A stretch of 64,000 bases of DNA. It comes from Bradyrhizobium lupini. GTDB taxonomy: Bacteria > Pseudomonadota > Alphaproteobacteria > Rhizobiales > Xanthobacteraceae. Numbering within the stretch: position 1 is the first letter of the stretch; every line of letters starts with the position of its first letter. Both the position numbers and the translations under genes were made by a program. The notes under the pieces are model-generated. The model saw nothing but the letters and a program-made list of their open reading frames with translations. It did no database searches and was not told the origin of the DNA. The DNA lies in NCBI RefSeq assembly GCF_040939785.1, contig NZ_CP162553.1:7521001-7585000 (forward strand), in the 5' to 3' direction. Below, piece by piece: positions 1 through 8,849 of the stretch.

Positions 1-1
1 G

Positions 2-856
2 GCCAATGCCGCACCGACCGGTACGCCACCTACGACTCCACCTGCCAGTCCGCTTGCCACGCCACCGGCCAAGCTGCCCCAAGCCAACACCCTGCCGGTT
101 CCCGGCACCCATGGCGGTCCACCTGTACCGCCAGCGGGAGCCGGGCCACTGCCGGGCGGCAGACCCGGGCTGCCCACGGCCACTGCTCCCGGCACACCGC
201 CGCCGACCCATCCGGGAGGGCCTGCGGGAGCGCCGACGACTGCTGCTCCCGGCACCACGCCGCCGGGTCATCCCGGTGCGCCGACCGCCGCCGCGCCGGC
301 GACTGCGCCCACGGCGACAAACCCGGCCGCTGTGCCCGGCCAACCGCCGAAGCCGCCGGTGGCCCAGGCCCCGCCCGGGACCGGGACCGGGCCTGGGGAC
401 CATGGCAAGTCCGCGACCCGCGAGCCGGCTGGTTCGCCGCCTGCTGCCCGCACGCCTCCTGGCGCAGTTGGACGACCGGTCACGCCGCCGCCCTCGGCGG
501 CGCGGGAGCCGATCAGGCCGCAGCATCAGCCGACCGCAGCTCCCGCCCAGGCTGCCCGGCCGTCGGCGCCACCACCGCGGTCTCAGGCCGTGGCGCGGCC
601 GGCGCCTCCGCCTCCGCCGCGTGTTGCGCCGCCGCCACCGCCACGGGCGGCTCCACCCGTGGCGGTTGCTCGACCGGCGCCGCCGCCAATGGCGCGGCCC
701 GCGCCGCCGCCGCCGGTCGCCCGGCCGGCGCCACCTCCGCCGCCCCGGATGGCCGTCGCGCCACCGCCGCCGCCGCGCCCGGCAGCACCTCCACCGCGTC
801 CTCCGGCTCCGCCGCCGGCGGCAAAGAAGTGCCCGCCGAACCAGCCCAGATGCTAG
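2..856 (+). CDS. Proline/alanine-rich protein, C-terminal part (5' end outside window)
   Basis: The frame is open from base 2 to a TAG at 854-856, giving 284 visible residues. The sequence is low complexity: Pro, Ala, Thr and Gly in the first half, then dense Pro-Ala-Arg runs (for example VARPAPPPPPR) and a terminal KKCPPNQPRC with two cysteines. No catalytic domain is visible. Such tails occur on secreted or periplasmic proteins of Bradyrhizobium, often behind an N-terminal domain that would lie upstream of this window. The same DNA is open in other frames because of its extreme G+C, but only this frame is Pro-rich in a repeated way and stops before the rpsB promoter. The function cannot be stated. 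GTG at 332 is only an internal codon. Confidence 0.6.
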   Translation, partial: ANAAPTGTPPTTPPASPLATPPAKLPQANTLPVPGTHGGPPVPPAGAGPLPGGRPGLPTATAPGTPPPTHPGGPAGAPTTAAPGTTPPGHPGAPTAAAPATAPTATNPAAVPGQPPKPPVAQAPPGTGTGPGDHGKSATREPAGSPPAARTPPGAVGRPVTPPPSAAREPIRPQHQPTAAPAQAARPSAPPPRSQAVARPAPPPPPRVAPPPPPRAAPPVAVARPAPPPMARPAPPPPVARPAPPPPPRMAVAPPPPPRPAAPPPRPPAPPPAAKKCPPNQPRC

Positions 857-934
857 GCAGGGGCTAGGCCGGAGCGATCTTTACGGAAGGGGGCCTCTTG
901 CGGGCGAAAGCCGCCCCGAAAGGCCCTTATTTCC

Positions 935-962
935 TTGCTTCTGGCCGAAATCGCGCTATACA
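935..962 (+). promoter_or_regulatory. Candidate promoter of the rpsB-tsf operon
   Basis: TTGCTT at 935-940 and TATACA at 957-962 are separated by 16 bases, close to the alphaproteobacterial housekeeping pattern (CTTGAC / CTATAT). It lies about 110 bases before rpsB in a gene-free stretch, leaving an untranslated leader long enough for S2 autoregulation. The assignment rests on the motif only. Confidence 0.45.
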
Positions 963-1075
963 CCGCGCCATCTCACACGGAAGCATGGCTCACAAGGCCG
1001 TCCGGTGGCAGCCGGGGCGACAACGCTCTGTCCTGCTCACACGCTTCCGGAGGAACCAACCGGAGAATTAGAACG

Positions 1076-2065
1076 ATGGCACTACCCGATTTCACTATGC
1101 GTCAGCTCCTCGAAGCCGGCGTGCACTTTGGTCACCAGTCTCACCGCTGGAATCCGAAAATGGCGCCGTTCATTTTCGGCGCCCGCAACAACATCCACAT
1201 CGTCGACCTCGCGCAGACCGTGCCGTTGCTGCACAACGCCTTGCAGGCGGTCAGCGACACCGTCGCCAAGGGCGGCCGCATCCTGTTCGTCGGCACCAAG
1301 CGCCAGGCGCAGGACGGCGTTGCCGACGCGGCCAAGCGCTGCGCTCAGTACTTCGTCAATTCGCGCTGGCTCGGCGGCACGCTGACCAACTGGAAGACGA
1401 TCTCGGGCTCGATCAAGCGCCTGCGTCATCTCGACGACGTGCTCGCCGGCGGCGATGCCTCCTCCTACACCAAGAAGGAGCGCCTGACCCTTCAGCGCGA
1501 GCGCGACAAGCTCGACCGCTCGCTCGGCGGCATCAAGGACATGGGCGGTCTGCCCGACCTGATCTTCGTGATCGACACCAACAAGGAAGACATCGCGATC
1601 CAGGAAGCCCAGCGGCTCAACATTCCGGTCGCGGCGATCGTCGACACCAATTCGGATCCGAAGGGCATCACTTATGTGGTGCCGGGAAATGACGACGCCG
1701 GCCGCGCGATTGCGCTCTATTGCGATCTGATCGCGCGCGCAGCGATTGACGGCATTTCACGCGCGCAGGGCGATTCCGGAATCGACGTCGGTGCTTCGGT
1801 TCGGCCGGTCGCAGAAGAGCTGCCCGCCACGAGCGGCTTCCAAGGCCTTGCCGGCCCGCGCGGGACGTCCGACGACCTCAAGAAGCTCCCGGGCGTGTCG
1901 GGCGCGATCGAGAAGAAGTTCAACGATCTCGGCATCTTCCACTTCTGGCAGCTGGCTGAGCTCGATCACGATACCGCGCACAAGATCGGCGAAGAAGTCG
2001 GCCTGCCGAGCCGCGCGGACGCCTGGGTGGCCAAGGCCAAGGCGCTGACCGCGGAAGCGGAATAG
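1076..2065 (+). CDS. rpsB: 30S ribosomal protein S2
   Basis: A 329-residue S2 that starts [20 protein letters not shown], a family hallmark. ATG 1076 is chosen because the conserved N-terminus begins there and upstream in-frame codons are unlike S2; AGGA lies about 20 bases upstream and GGAGA about 10. The ribosomal core ends near residue 235. Residues of roughly 266-329 form an extra domain ([20 protein letters not shown] onward) with helix-hairpin-helix character, absent from the shorter enteric S2. S2 binds the 30S head near S1. It is followed by tsf, the classic rpsB-tsf pair. The gene is intact. Confidence 0.97.
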   Translation: MALPDFTMRQLLEAGVHFGHQSHRWNPKMAPFIFGARNNIHIVDLAQTVPLLHNALQAVSDTVAKGGRILFVGTKRQAQDGVADAAKRCAQYFVNSRWLGGTLTNWKTISGSIKRLRHLDDVLAGGDASSYTKKERLTLQRERDKLDRSLGGIKDMGGLPDLIFVIDTNKEDIAIQEAQRLNIPVAAIVDTNSDPKGITYVVPGNDDAGRAIALYCDLIARAAIDGISRAQGDSGIDVGASVRPVAEELPATSGFQGLAGPRGTSDDLKKLPGVSGAIEKKFNDLGIFHFWQLAELDHDTAHKIGEEVGLPSRADAWVAKAKALTAEAE

Positions 2066-2083
2066 TCAAAAAGAGCGATGGGT

Positions 2084-2104
2084 TGGCCGGACAAGCTCCG
2101 GCCA
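2084..2104 (+). terminator. Hairpin in the rpsB-tsf gap (attenuator-like)
   Basis: TGGCCGGA (2084-2091) pairs perfectly with TCCGGCCA (2097-2104) around a five-base loop. There is no strong T-run, so it may slow transcription or process the mRNA between rpsB and tsf and is not a full terminator. Confidence 0.4.
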
Positions 2105-2196
2105 CCATTTCAGTTGACGCGAATTCCTGAGATGGACCGCGGCGAGGCGATCTGGCCGCGCCGCGGCAAACCGGCAGGCAAAAAGGATTTTGAACG

Positions 2197-3120
2197 ATGG
2201 CAACGATCACAGCTGCGATGGTCAAGGACCTGCGCGAGTCGACCGGCGCAGGCATGATGGACTGCAAGGCCGCGCTGACCGAAAACGACGGCAACATGGA
2301 AGCGGCGCAGGATTGGCTGCGCAAGAAGGGCCTGTCGAAGGCCGCCAAGAAGTCGGGCCGCGTCGCCGCCGAGGGTCTGATCGGCGCGCTCACCAAGGGC
2401 AACAAGGGCGTCGTGGTCGAAGTCAATTCCGAGACTGACTTCGTCGCGCGCAACGGCCAGTTCCAGGGCCTCGTCAAGATGATCGCCCAGGTCGCATTCA
2501 ACACCGGCGCCGATGTCGACAAGATCAAGGCCGCCAAGGTCGGCGACGTCACGATCGAAACTGCGATCAATGACGCAATCGCCACCATCGGCGAGAACAT
2601 GACGCTGCGCCGCGCAGCTTCGCTCGAGGTCAGCCAGGGCGTGGTGTCGAGCTACGTCCATGGCGCGGTGGTCGAGGGCGCCGGCAAGATGGGCGTGATC
2701 GTGGCACTGGAATCCCCCGGCAAGGCCGACGAGCTCGCAACGCTTGGCCGCCAGATCGCGATGCATGTCGCGGCCGCCAACCCGCTGGCGCTGGATCCGT
2801 CCGGTCTCGATCCGGCGGTCGTCAAGCGCGAGAAGGACGTGCTCGCCGACAAATATCGCCAGCAGGGCAAGCCCGAGAACGTGATCGAGAAGATCGTCGA
2901 GTCCGGCCTGAAGACCTATTACAAGGAAGTTTGCCTGCTCGAGCAGGCCTTCATCCACGACACCGGGAAGTCGGTGGCGCAGGCGGTGAAGGAAGCCGAA
3001 GGCAAGGTCGGCGGCGCGGTGAAAATCGCGGGCTTTGTGCGCTATGCTCTCGGTGAGGGAATCGAGAAGCAGGAAAGCGACTTCGCGGCCGAGGTCGCGG
3101 CGGCCAGCGGCAAGAAGTAA
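2197..3120 (+). CDS. tsf: Elongation factor Ts
   Basis: A 307-residue EF-Ts, the nucleotide-exchange factor for EF-Tu. The N-terminal UBA-like domain carries [19 protein letters not shown], and SETDFVARN follows near residue 80, both signature motifs. Length matches the family. It lies 131 bases after rpsB and before pyrH in the usual order. The start is the ATG at 2197, matching the conserved [10 protein letters not shown]. Intact. Confidence 0.97.
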   Translation: MATITAAMVKDLRESTGAGMMDCKAALTENDGNMEAAQDWLRKKGLSKAAKKSGRVAAEGLIGALTKGNKGVVVEVNSETDFVARNGQFQGLVKMIAQVAFNTGADVDKIKAAKVGDVTIETAINDAIATIGENMTLRRAASLEVSQGVVSSYVHGAVVEGAGKMGVIVALESPGKADELATLGRQIAMHVAAANPLALDPSGLDPAVVKREKDVLADKYRQQGKPENVIEKIVESGLKTYYKEVCLLEQAFIHDTGKSVAQAVKEAEGKVGGAVKIAGFVRYALGEGIEKQESDFAAEVAAASGKK

Positions 3121-3135
3121 GCGCCGGAACGTTCC

Positions 3136-3154
3136 TTCCGGCGTGCCGCCGGAA
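3136..3154 (+). terminator. Perfect 8-bp hairpin between tsf and pyrH
   Basis: TTCCGGCG (3136-3143), loop TGC, then CGCCGGAA (3147-3154). No T-run follows, so it may be a processing or attenuation structure between the translation pair and pyrH. Confidence 0.35.
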
Positions 3155-3180
3155 GCGGCGCCCGGACAAGGAAAGTGCTC

Positions 3181-3897
3181 ATGACTGATCCGGTCTATCG
3201 TCGCGTCGTGATCAAGCTGTCCGGCGAATATCTCGCGGGACCGCAGGGTTTTGGCATCGATCAACCGACCATCGACCGGGTCGCCGACGATCTGATCGCC
3301 GCTCGCCACCTCGGCACCGAAGTCGCCGTCGTCATCGGCGGGGGCAATCTCTTTCGCGGCGTCGAGGTCTCCTCGCGCGGCGTGTCGCGCCCGACCGGTG
3401 ATACCATGGGCATGCTCGCGACGATGATGAACTGCCTCGCGCTCGAGGCCACGATCGAGCGCAAGGGCACGCCTGCGCGCACGCTGTCGGCCTTCGTCAT
3501 GCCCGAGATTTCCGAGCTGTTCACCCGCACCGCGGCACATAAATACCTCGCCGAGGGCCGGATCGTGCTGCTCGGCGGCGGAACCGGTAATCCGTTCTTC
3601 ACCACGGACACGACCGCGGTGCTGCGCGCAGCCGAGATCGGCGCCCAGGCGGTTCTGAAGGCGACCAATGTCGACGGTGTCTACTCGGCCGACCCGAAGA
3701 AAGACCCGACGGCGACGCGATTCGACCGTCTGACGCATTCGCAGGCGATCGAGGGCGGCTACAAGGTGATGGATGCGACCGCCTTCGCGCTTGCCCGCGA
3801 GACGTCGCTGCCTATCATCGTGTTCTCGATCGCGGAGCCGGGCTCGATCGGTGCTGTACTGCGTGGCGGCGGCCACGGAACCATTGTCGCCGGCTGA
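3181..3897 (+). CDS. pyrH: UMP kinase
   Basis: A 238-residue amino-acid-kinase-fold protein that phosphorylates UMP to UDP with ATP in pyrimidine synthesis. It starts [20 protein letters not shown]; the KLSGE phosphate loop, GGGNLFRG and the late [17 protein letters not shown] nucleotide-binding region are all present. ATG 3181 has GGAAAG six bases upstream and is preferred over GTG 3175, two codons earlier in frame. It sits between tsf and frr as in most bacteria. Confidence 0.96.
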   Translation: MTDPVYRRVVIKLSGEYLAGPQGFGIDQPTIDRVADDLIAARHLGTEVAVVIGGGNLFRGVEVSSRGVSRPTGDTMGMLATMMNCLALEATIERKGTPARTLSAFVMPEISELFTRTAAHKYLAEGRIVLLGGGTGNPFFTTDTTAVLRAAEIGAQAVLKATNVDGVYSADPKKDPTATRFDRLTHSQAIEGGYKVMDATAFALARETSLPIIVFSIAEPGSIGAVLRGGGHGTIVAG

Positions 3898-3909
3898 CGG
3901 CTTGTCGTT

Positions 3910-3930
3910 GCACCCTCAGAGAAGGGGTGC
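3910..3930 (+). terminator. Weak hairpin between pyrH and frr
   Basis: GCACCC (3910-3915) pairs with GGGTGC (3925-3930). The stem is short with no U-tract, so termination is doubtful. Confidence 0.25.
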
Positions 3931-3964
3931 GGAGAGGTCGCCGGGATTTTGAAGGAGAAACGTG

Positions 3965-4528
3965 ATGGCCACGGACAATTTCGATCTCAACGAAGTCAAG
4001 CGCCGCATGCAGGGCGCGATCCAGTCGCTCAAGCACGAGCTTGGCGGCCTGCGCACCGGTCGCGCCTCCGCCTCGATGCTCGATCCGGTGCAGGTCGACG
4101 CCTATGGCAGCCACATGCCGCTGAACCAGCTCGCCACCGTCAGCGTGCCGGAGCCGCGCCTGATTTCGGTGCAGGTCTGGGACAAGTCGATGGTCAAGGC
4201 GGTGGAGAAGGCGATCGTCGATTCCAATCTCGGCCTGTCGCCGGCGACTGAAGGCCAGGTTCTGCGCCTGCGCATCCCCGAACTCAATGAGGAGCGTCGC
4301 AAGGAGCTCGTCAAGGTCGCGCACAAATACGCGGAAGCCGCCAAGGTCGCTGCGCGCCACGTCCGCCGCGACGGTCTCGACGTTCTCAAGAAGCTCGAGA
4401 AGAATCACGAGATGTCCGAGGACGATCAGAAGCGCCACGCCGACGAGGTGCAGAAGGCGACCGACGGCACGATCTCCGAGATCGACCAGTTGCTGGCCGC
4501 CAAGGAAAAAGAAATCCTCACCGTCTAA
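3965..4528 (+). CDS. frr: Ribosome recycling factor
   Basis: A 187-residue RRF that, with EF-G, splits post-termination ribosomes. The family motifs [14 protein letters not shown] near residue 29 and [14 protein letters not shown] near residue 131 are present, and the length is typical. ATG 3965 follows a GTG in frame and has AAGGAG upstream at 3951-3956, which fits either start; ATG gives the conserved N-terminus. Fourth gene of the translation block. Confidence 0.96.
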   Translation: MATDNFDLNEVKRRMQGAIQSLKHELGGLRTGRASASMLDPVQVDAYGSHMPLNQLATVSVPEPRLISVQVWDKSMVKAVEKAIVDSNLGLSPATEGQVLRLRIPELNEERRKELVKVAHKYAEAAKVAARHVRRDGLDVLKKLEKNHEMSEDDQKRHADEVQKATDGTISEIDQLLAAKEKEILTV

Positions 4529-4562
4529 AGCACGATGGATCGCGCTCTAGGTTATTGTTCGC

Positions 4563-4626
4563 GCATGATTTACGGAAAACCGCTTCGCACTTTGCGCTAA
4601 CGCGGCCCTTCGGGTCCGGATCATGC
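4563..4626. repeat. Rhizobial intergenic palindromic element (frr-uppS gap)
   Basis: The ends are inverted: GCATGATTTACGGA at 4563 and TCCGGATCATGC at 4615-4626, with CGGAAAACCGCTTCGCACTTT inside the left arm region. This matches the short repeated palindrome scattered through Rhizobiales intergenic regions as I know it. It fills most of the 111-base gap and can fold as mRNA. Confidence 0.65.
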
Positions 4627-4639
4627 TTTAAGGCACCTC

Positions 4640-5398
4640 ATGTCCAACGCCGCCGCGCCCGCAACGGAAGGACCAGAACGGTCCGATGCGCCTGCGCATG
4701 TCGCCATCATCATGGATGGCAACGGACGTTGGGCGGCCGCGCGCGGCTTGCCACGGGCGGAGGGCCATCGCCGCGGCGTGGAGGCCCTGCGTCGCGTGGT
4801 TCGGGCGTCGCATGAACTTGGCATCCGCTATCTCACCATCTTCTCCTTCAGCTCGGAAAACTGGTCGCGTCCGGCGAGCGAGATCGGCGATCTGTTCGGC
4901 CTGTTGCGCCGCTTCATCCGCAACGATCTGGCGAGCTTGCATCGCGACGGCGTCAAGGTACGCATCATCGGCGAGCGGGATGGGCTGGAGGGCGACATCT
5001 GCGCACTTCTCAATGAGGCGGAGGAACTGACGCGCGATAACACGCGCCTCACGCTCGTCGTCGCATTCAATTACGGCTCCCGGCAGGAGATCGCGAAGGC
5101 GGCGCAGAAGCTCGCGCGCGAAGTCGCCGAGGGCCGGCGCAATCCTGACACGATCGATGCCGAGACACTGGGGGCGCATCTCGACGCGCCCGACATTCCC
5201 GATCCCGATCTCATCATCCGCACCAGTGGCGAGCAGCGCCTGTCCAACTTCCTGATGTGGCAGGCCGCCTATAGCGAGCTTGTCTTCGTGCCGATTCACT
5301 GGCCCGATTTCGACAAGGCGGCGCTGGAAGGCGCAATCGCCGAATTCGCCAGGCGCGAGCGCCGTTTCGGCGGCCTGGTCGCGAAAACCGCCTCGTGA
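4640..5398 (+). CDS. uppS: Undecaprenyl (polyprenyl) diphosphate synthase
   Basis: A 252-residue cis-prenyltransferase making the C55 lipid carrier for peptidoglycan and O-antigen by adding isopentenyl units to farnesyl diphosphate. [13 protein letters not shown] carries the catalytic Asp (about D26); [11 protein letters not shown] and the C-terminal [15 protein letters not shown] substrate motif are present. Its TGA overlaps the cdsA GTG start (GTGA at 5395-5398), so the two are translationally coupled. Intact. Confidence 0.95.
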   Translation: MSNAAAPATEGPERSDAPAHVAIIMDGNGRWAAARGLPRAEGHRRGVEALRRVVRASHELGIRYLTIFSFSSENWSRPASEIGDLFGLLRRFIRNDLASLHRDGVKVRIIGERDGLEGDICALLNEAEELTRDNTRLTLVVAFNYGSRQEIAKAAQKLAREVAEGRRNPDTIDAETLGAHLDAPDIPDPDLIIRTSGEQRLSNFLMWQAAYSELVFVPIHWPDFDKAALEGAIAEFARRERRFGGLVAKTAS

Positions 5399-6238
5399 GC
5401 GAGCCCAACTCCGCACCGGCCGGCTCTCAGCCTGCCCCGAGCAATCTCGTGATGCAGATCCTCGCGGCGCTGGTGCTGGCGCCGCTCGCCATTGCGCTCG
5501 CTTATGCCGGCGGCTGGCTGTGGGCGCTTCTCGTCACCCTGGTGTCGATCGGACTGTTCGCGGAATGGCTGATGGTGGTTGGCGCAGGCTCGACCGCGCT
5601 GACCGGGGCGGGGACGATCGTCATCGCCACGATGGGCTTGTGCGTTGCCTTCGGCGCGCTGAAGACCGCAATCATCACCGGCCTGATTGGCGGGGCGGTC
5701 GTGACGGTGATCGCGCGGGGCAAGTTCGTCTGGGCGGCCTCCGGATTTGCCTATGCGTCGGCGGCGCTACTCGCCTCGATCCTGCTGCGGAAGGATTTCG
5801 TGAACGGCTTCGCCGCGCTGATGTTCGTGCTGCTCGTGGTGTGGGCGACCGATATCGGCGGCTATTTCGCCGGCCGCGGCATCGGCGGACCGAAGCTGTG
5901 GCCGCGCGTGAGCCCGAAGAAGACCTGGTCAGGGGCGCTCGGCGGCTTTGCCGCGAGCCTTTTTGGTCGCGGTCGCCTTTGCCGCTTGCGGGGTTGGAAA
6001 GATAGTTCCATTGCTGCTCGTCAGCGCGGTCCTCTCAATCGTGTCGGCCTGCGGCGATCTGTTCGAATCCGCGGTCAAGCGGCGCTTCGACGTGAAGGAT
6101 TCCAGTCACTTAATTCCTGGCCACGGCGGGCTATTGGACCGTCTGGACGGTTTTGTCGCCGCCATCCTGGTGGCATGGATTATCGGCTTCCTCCGCCATG
6201 GTGTGCATAGCGCCGGAAGCGGTCTTATGGTTTGGTGA
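5395..6238 (+). CDS. cdsA: Phosphatidate cytidylyltransferase (single-base frameshift)
   Basis: Makes CDP-diacylglycerol from phosphatidate and CTP, the branch point of phospholipid synthesis. The N-terminal half ([12 protein letters not shown], several membrane segments, [24 protein letters not shown]) is in one frame to about base 5964. The rest, including the CdsA signature [18 protein letters not shown], is in the next frame and ends at 6238. Removing one T from TTTTT at 5960-5964 joins them into about 280 residues, the normal length. CdsA is usually essential, so a sequencing error is far more likely than a dead gene. Starts with GTG overlapping the uppS stop. Confidence 0.9.
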
Positions 6239-6242
6239 AGAT

Positions 6243-7466
6243 ATGAGCGCGGTTCCATTGCGTAACAACAAGGCTGCGGCATCGAGCGTCCGCAGCGTCA
6301 CGGTTCTCGGCGCCACCGGCTCGATCGGCGACAGCACGATGGATCTGCTGCGCGCCTCTCCCGAGCGCTACCGTGTCGAGGCGCTAACGGCGAACAGCAA
6401 TGTCGAGGCGCTGGCAAAGCTCGCGAAGGAGTTTTCCGCGCGCTTCGTTGCGATCGCCGACACCTCCAAGTTTGCCGAACTCAGGGCTGCGCTCGCGGGC
6501 ACCGGCACCGAATGCGGCGCCGGTGAAAGCGCGGTGATTGAGGCCGGCGCGCGTCCGGCCGATTGGGTGATGGCCGCCGTGAGTGGCGCGGCCGGGCTGA
6601 AGCCGGCACTGGCGGCGGTCGATCGCGGCGCGCATGTCGCGCTCGCCAACAAGGAATGTCTCGTCTGCGCTGGTGATTTCTTCATGCAGCGCGCGGCCAA
6701 AGCGGGCGCCTGCATCCTGCCTGCGGATTCCGAGCACAATGCGCTGTTCCAGGCGCTCGCCTCGGGCAATCGCGACGAGCTCGTCCGTGTCATCATCACG
6801 GCCTCCGGCGGCCCCTTCCGCACCTGGAAGCCTGCCGACATCGAGCAGGCGACACTCGCGCAAGCCCTGAAGCATCCGAACTGGAGCATGGGCCAGAAGA
6901 TCACGATCGATTCCGCCTCGATGATGAACAAGGGGCTCGAGGTGATCGAGGCCTCCTATCTGTTCGCGCTCTCGCCCGACGAGATCGACGTCCTCGTTCA
7001 TCCGCAGTCGATCATCCACGGCATGGTTGAGTTCTCCGATTGCTCGGTCGTGGCCCAGCTCGGCTCACCCGACATGCGCACGCCGATCGCGCATTGCCTC
7101 GGCTGGCCCGACCGTATCAAGGGTCCGGCCGCCAAGCTCGATCTGGCCAAGATCGGCCAGTTGACCTTCGAGGCGCCAGATTTCGAGCGCTTCCCCGGGC
7201 TGCGCCTGGCCTTCGATTCTCTCCGGACCGGGAAGGGGGCGACCACGGTCTACAACGCCGCCAACGAGGTCGCGGTCGCCGCCTTCATCGCCGGCAAGAT
7301 CCGGTTCGGGGCGATTGCCAGGCTGGTGGAGGAGACGCTGGATGACTGGATCCGCAGCGGGAACCAGGCGCCGCTGACGTCAGCGGACGATGCAATCGCT
7401 GTTGACCATGTTGCGCGAAATAGGGCTGCCGCCCTATTGCCTCAAATTGCCTTAAAGGCATCCTAG
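6243..7466 (+). CDS. dxr: 1-deoxy-D-xylulose 5-phosphate reductoisomerase
   Basis: A 407-residue enzyme of the MEP isoprenoid route, converting DXP to MEP with [20 protein letters not shown] is the dinucleotide-binding loop; [12 protein letters not shown] carries metal-binding Asp and Glu; SGGPFRTW and the [19 protein letters not shown] block are typical. ATG 6243 is four bases after the cdsA stop and gives the standard length; an in-frame extension upstream overlaps cdsA and is not conserved-looking. It supplies isoprenoid precursors for UppS. Confidence 0.95.
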   Translation: MSAVPLRNNKAAASSVRSVTVLGATGSIGDSTMDLLRASPERYRVEALTANSNVEALAKLAKEFSARFVAIADTSKFAELRAALAGTGTECGAGESAVIEAGARPADWVMAAVSGAAGLKPALAAVDRGAHVALANKECLVCAGDFFMQRAAKAGACILPADSEHNALFQALASGNRDELVRVIITASGGPFRTWKPADIEQATLAQALKHPNWSMGQKITIDSASMMNKGLEVIEASYLFALSPDEIDVLVHPQSIIHGMVEFSDCSVVAQLGSPDMRTPIAHCLGWPDRIKGPAAKLDLAKIGQLTFEAPDFERFPGLRLAFDSLRTGKGATTVYNAANEVAVAAFIAGKIRFGAIARLVEETLDDWIRSGNQAPLTSADDAIAVDHVARNRAAALLPQIALKAS

Positions 7467-7510
7467 ATGGTTCGGGGCCAGCGCCTTGCGGCACTGGATG
7501 AGGGAATTCG

Positions 7511-8662
7511 ATGATCGACTTTTTCGTCCATAGTTTCAATACGTTGAGCCATGGGCTCCTCGGCTACGCGGTTCCCTTCCTGTTCGTCCTGACCATCGTC
7601 GTGTTCTTCCATGAGCTCGGCCATTTCCTGGTCGCGCGCTGGGCGGGCGTTCGCGTGTTAACTTTTTCGCTCGGTTTCGGACCTGAGCTGGTCGGCTTCA
7701 ACGACCGCCATGGCACGCGCTGGAAGATCTCGGCGATCCCGCTCGGCGGCTACGTCAAGTTCTTCGGCGACGAGAGCGAGGCTTCGACGCCGTCGTCCGA
7801 GAAGCTTGCGGCCATGACGGCCGAGGAGCGCGCCGGCAGCTTCCATCACAAGAAGGTCGGCCCGCGCGCCGCCATCGTTGCCGCCGGACCGATCGCCAAT
7901 TTCATCCTGGGCGCGCTGATCTTCGCCGGCATGGCGCTGTATTACGGCAAGCCGAGCACGATTGCGCGCGTCGACGGTGTCGTCGCCGATGGCGCTGCGG
8001 CGGCAGCCGGCTTCAAGATCGGCGACGTCGTCGTCCAGATCGACGGCAAGCCGATCGAAAGCTTTGCCGACATGCAGCGCATGGTTGCGATGAATGCTGG
8101 TTCGCCGCTTGTCTTCCAGGTCAAGCGCGACGGTTCCATCGTGTCGCTGACCGCGACGCCGGCGCTGCTCGAGCGCAAGGATCCCTTCGGCAACAGCCAC
8201 CGTCTCGGCGTGCTCGGCGTCGAACACAAGTCTCAGGCCGGGGAGGCCTCGACGTCGCCGGTCGGCGTCGGCGAAGCGCTCAAGATCGGGGTGGAGCAGG
8301 TCTGGTTCATCATCACCAGCACCTTCAAGTTCCTGGGCTCGTTGTTCGTCGGGAACGGCAATCCGAACGAGGTCAGCGGCGTGCTCGGCATTGCCAAGAT
8401 GTCAGGGCAGGCGGCCAGCGCCGGGTTCCAGTTCGTGATCAACCTCTGCGCGGTGCTGTCGGTGTCGATCGGCCTGCTGAATCTGTTCCCGATCCCACTG
8501 CTCGATGGCGGTCACCTTATGTTCTATGCGGCGGAGGTCGCCCGTGGTCGGCCCCTGTCCGAGCGGACCCAGGAGATGGGGTTCCGAATCGGGCTTGGCT
8601 TGGTGCTGATGTTGATGGTGTTTGCGACCTATAACGACATCCTGCGAATGGCCGCATCCTGA
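7511..8662 (+). CDS. rseP: Site-2 protease RseP family (M50 membrane zinc metalloprotease)
   Basis: A 383-residue inner-membrane protease. HELGH at residues 34-38 is the zinc site in the first membrane segment; a PDZ domain with GFKIGDVVVQIDGKPI follows near residues 155-240; NLFPIPLLDGG near the C-terminus supplies the third zinc ligand. The family cleaves anti-sigma factors and leftover signal peptides. It sits between dxr and bamA, the conserved order. Intact. Confidence 0.93.
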   Translation: MIDFFVHSFNTLSHGLLGYAVPFLFVLTIVVFFHELGHFLVARWAGVRVLTFSLGFGPELVGFNDRHGTRWKISAIPLGGYVKFFGDESEASTPSSEKLAAMTAEERAGSFHHKKVGPRAAIVAAGPIANFILGALIFAGMALYYGKPSTIARVDGVVADGAAAAAGFKIGDVVVQIDGKPIESFADMQRMVAMNAGSPLVFQVKRDGSIVSLTATPALLERKDPFGNSHRLGVLGVEHKSQAGEASTSPVGVGEALKIGVEQVWFIITSTFKFLGSLFVGNGNPNEVSGVLGIAKMSGQAASAGFQFVINLCAVLSVSIGLLNLFPIPLLDGGHLMFYAAEVARGRPLSERTQEMGFRIGLGLVLMLMVFATYNDILRMAAS

Positions 8663-8679
8663 TAGGGGCTTTTTTGTGG

Positions 8680-8708
8680 CGTTGCCCGGGCGTTGCTCTT
8701 GGGCAACG
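8680..8708 (+). terminator. Hairpin between rseP and bamA
   Basis: CGTTGCCC (8680-8687) pairs with GGGCAACG (8701-8708) across a 13-base loop. A run of six T lies just before it at 8670-8675 and TCTT after, so a partial terminator or attenuator is possible. Confidence 0.35.
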
Positions 8709-8849
8709 TCTTGGAATGAAAATGAAATTACGGCGCGCTCGACCGTTTGCGGCGTCGGTGAAATTGTCTACAAGCGGCTTGAACTTGGGGAATCTCCAGA
8801 CCGGCGTTGGGGTTGGGTCTGGTACGGAATGATAAGGGCGCGTTGCGCA

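Noticed and set aside
6..1385. Forward frame of 459 codons running from the window start into rpsB
   Set aside because: It is Arg-rich and out of frame with both the proline-rich protein and rpsB, and it overlaps the rpsB promoter and start.
2110..3876. Long reverse frame opposite tsf and pyrH
   Set aside because: His/Arg/Asp-rich shadow of two clear genes with no family resemblance.
5395..6238. cdsA as a true pseudogene
   Set aside because: The gene is normally essential, the change is one base in a T-run, and nine or more other genes here show the same kind of change.
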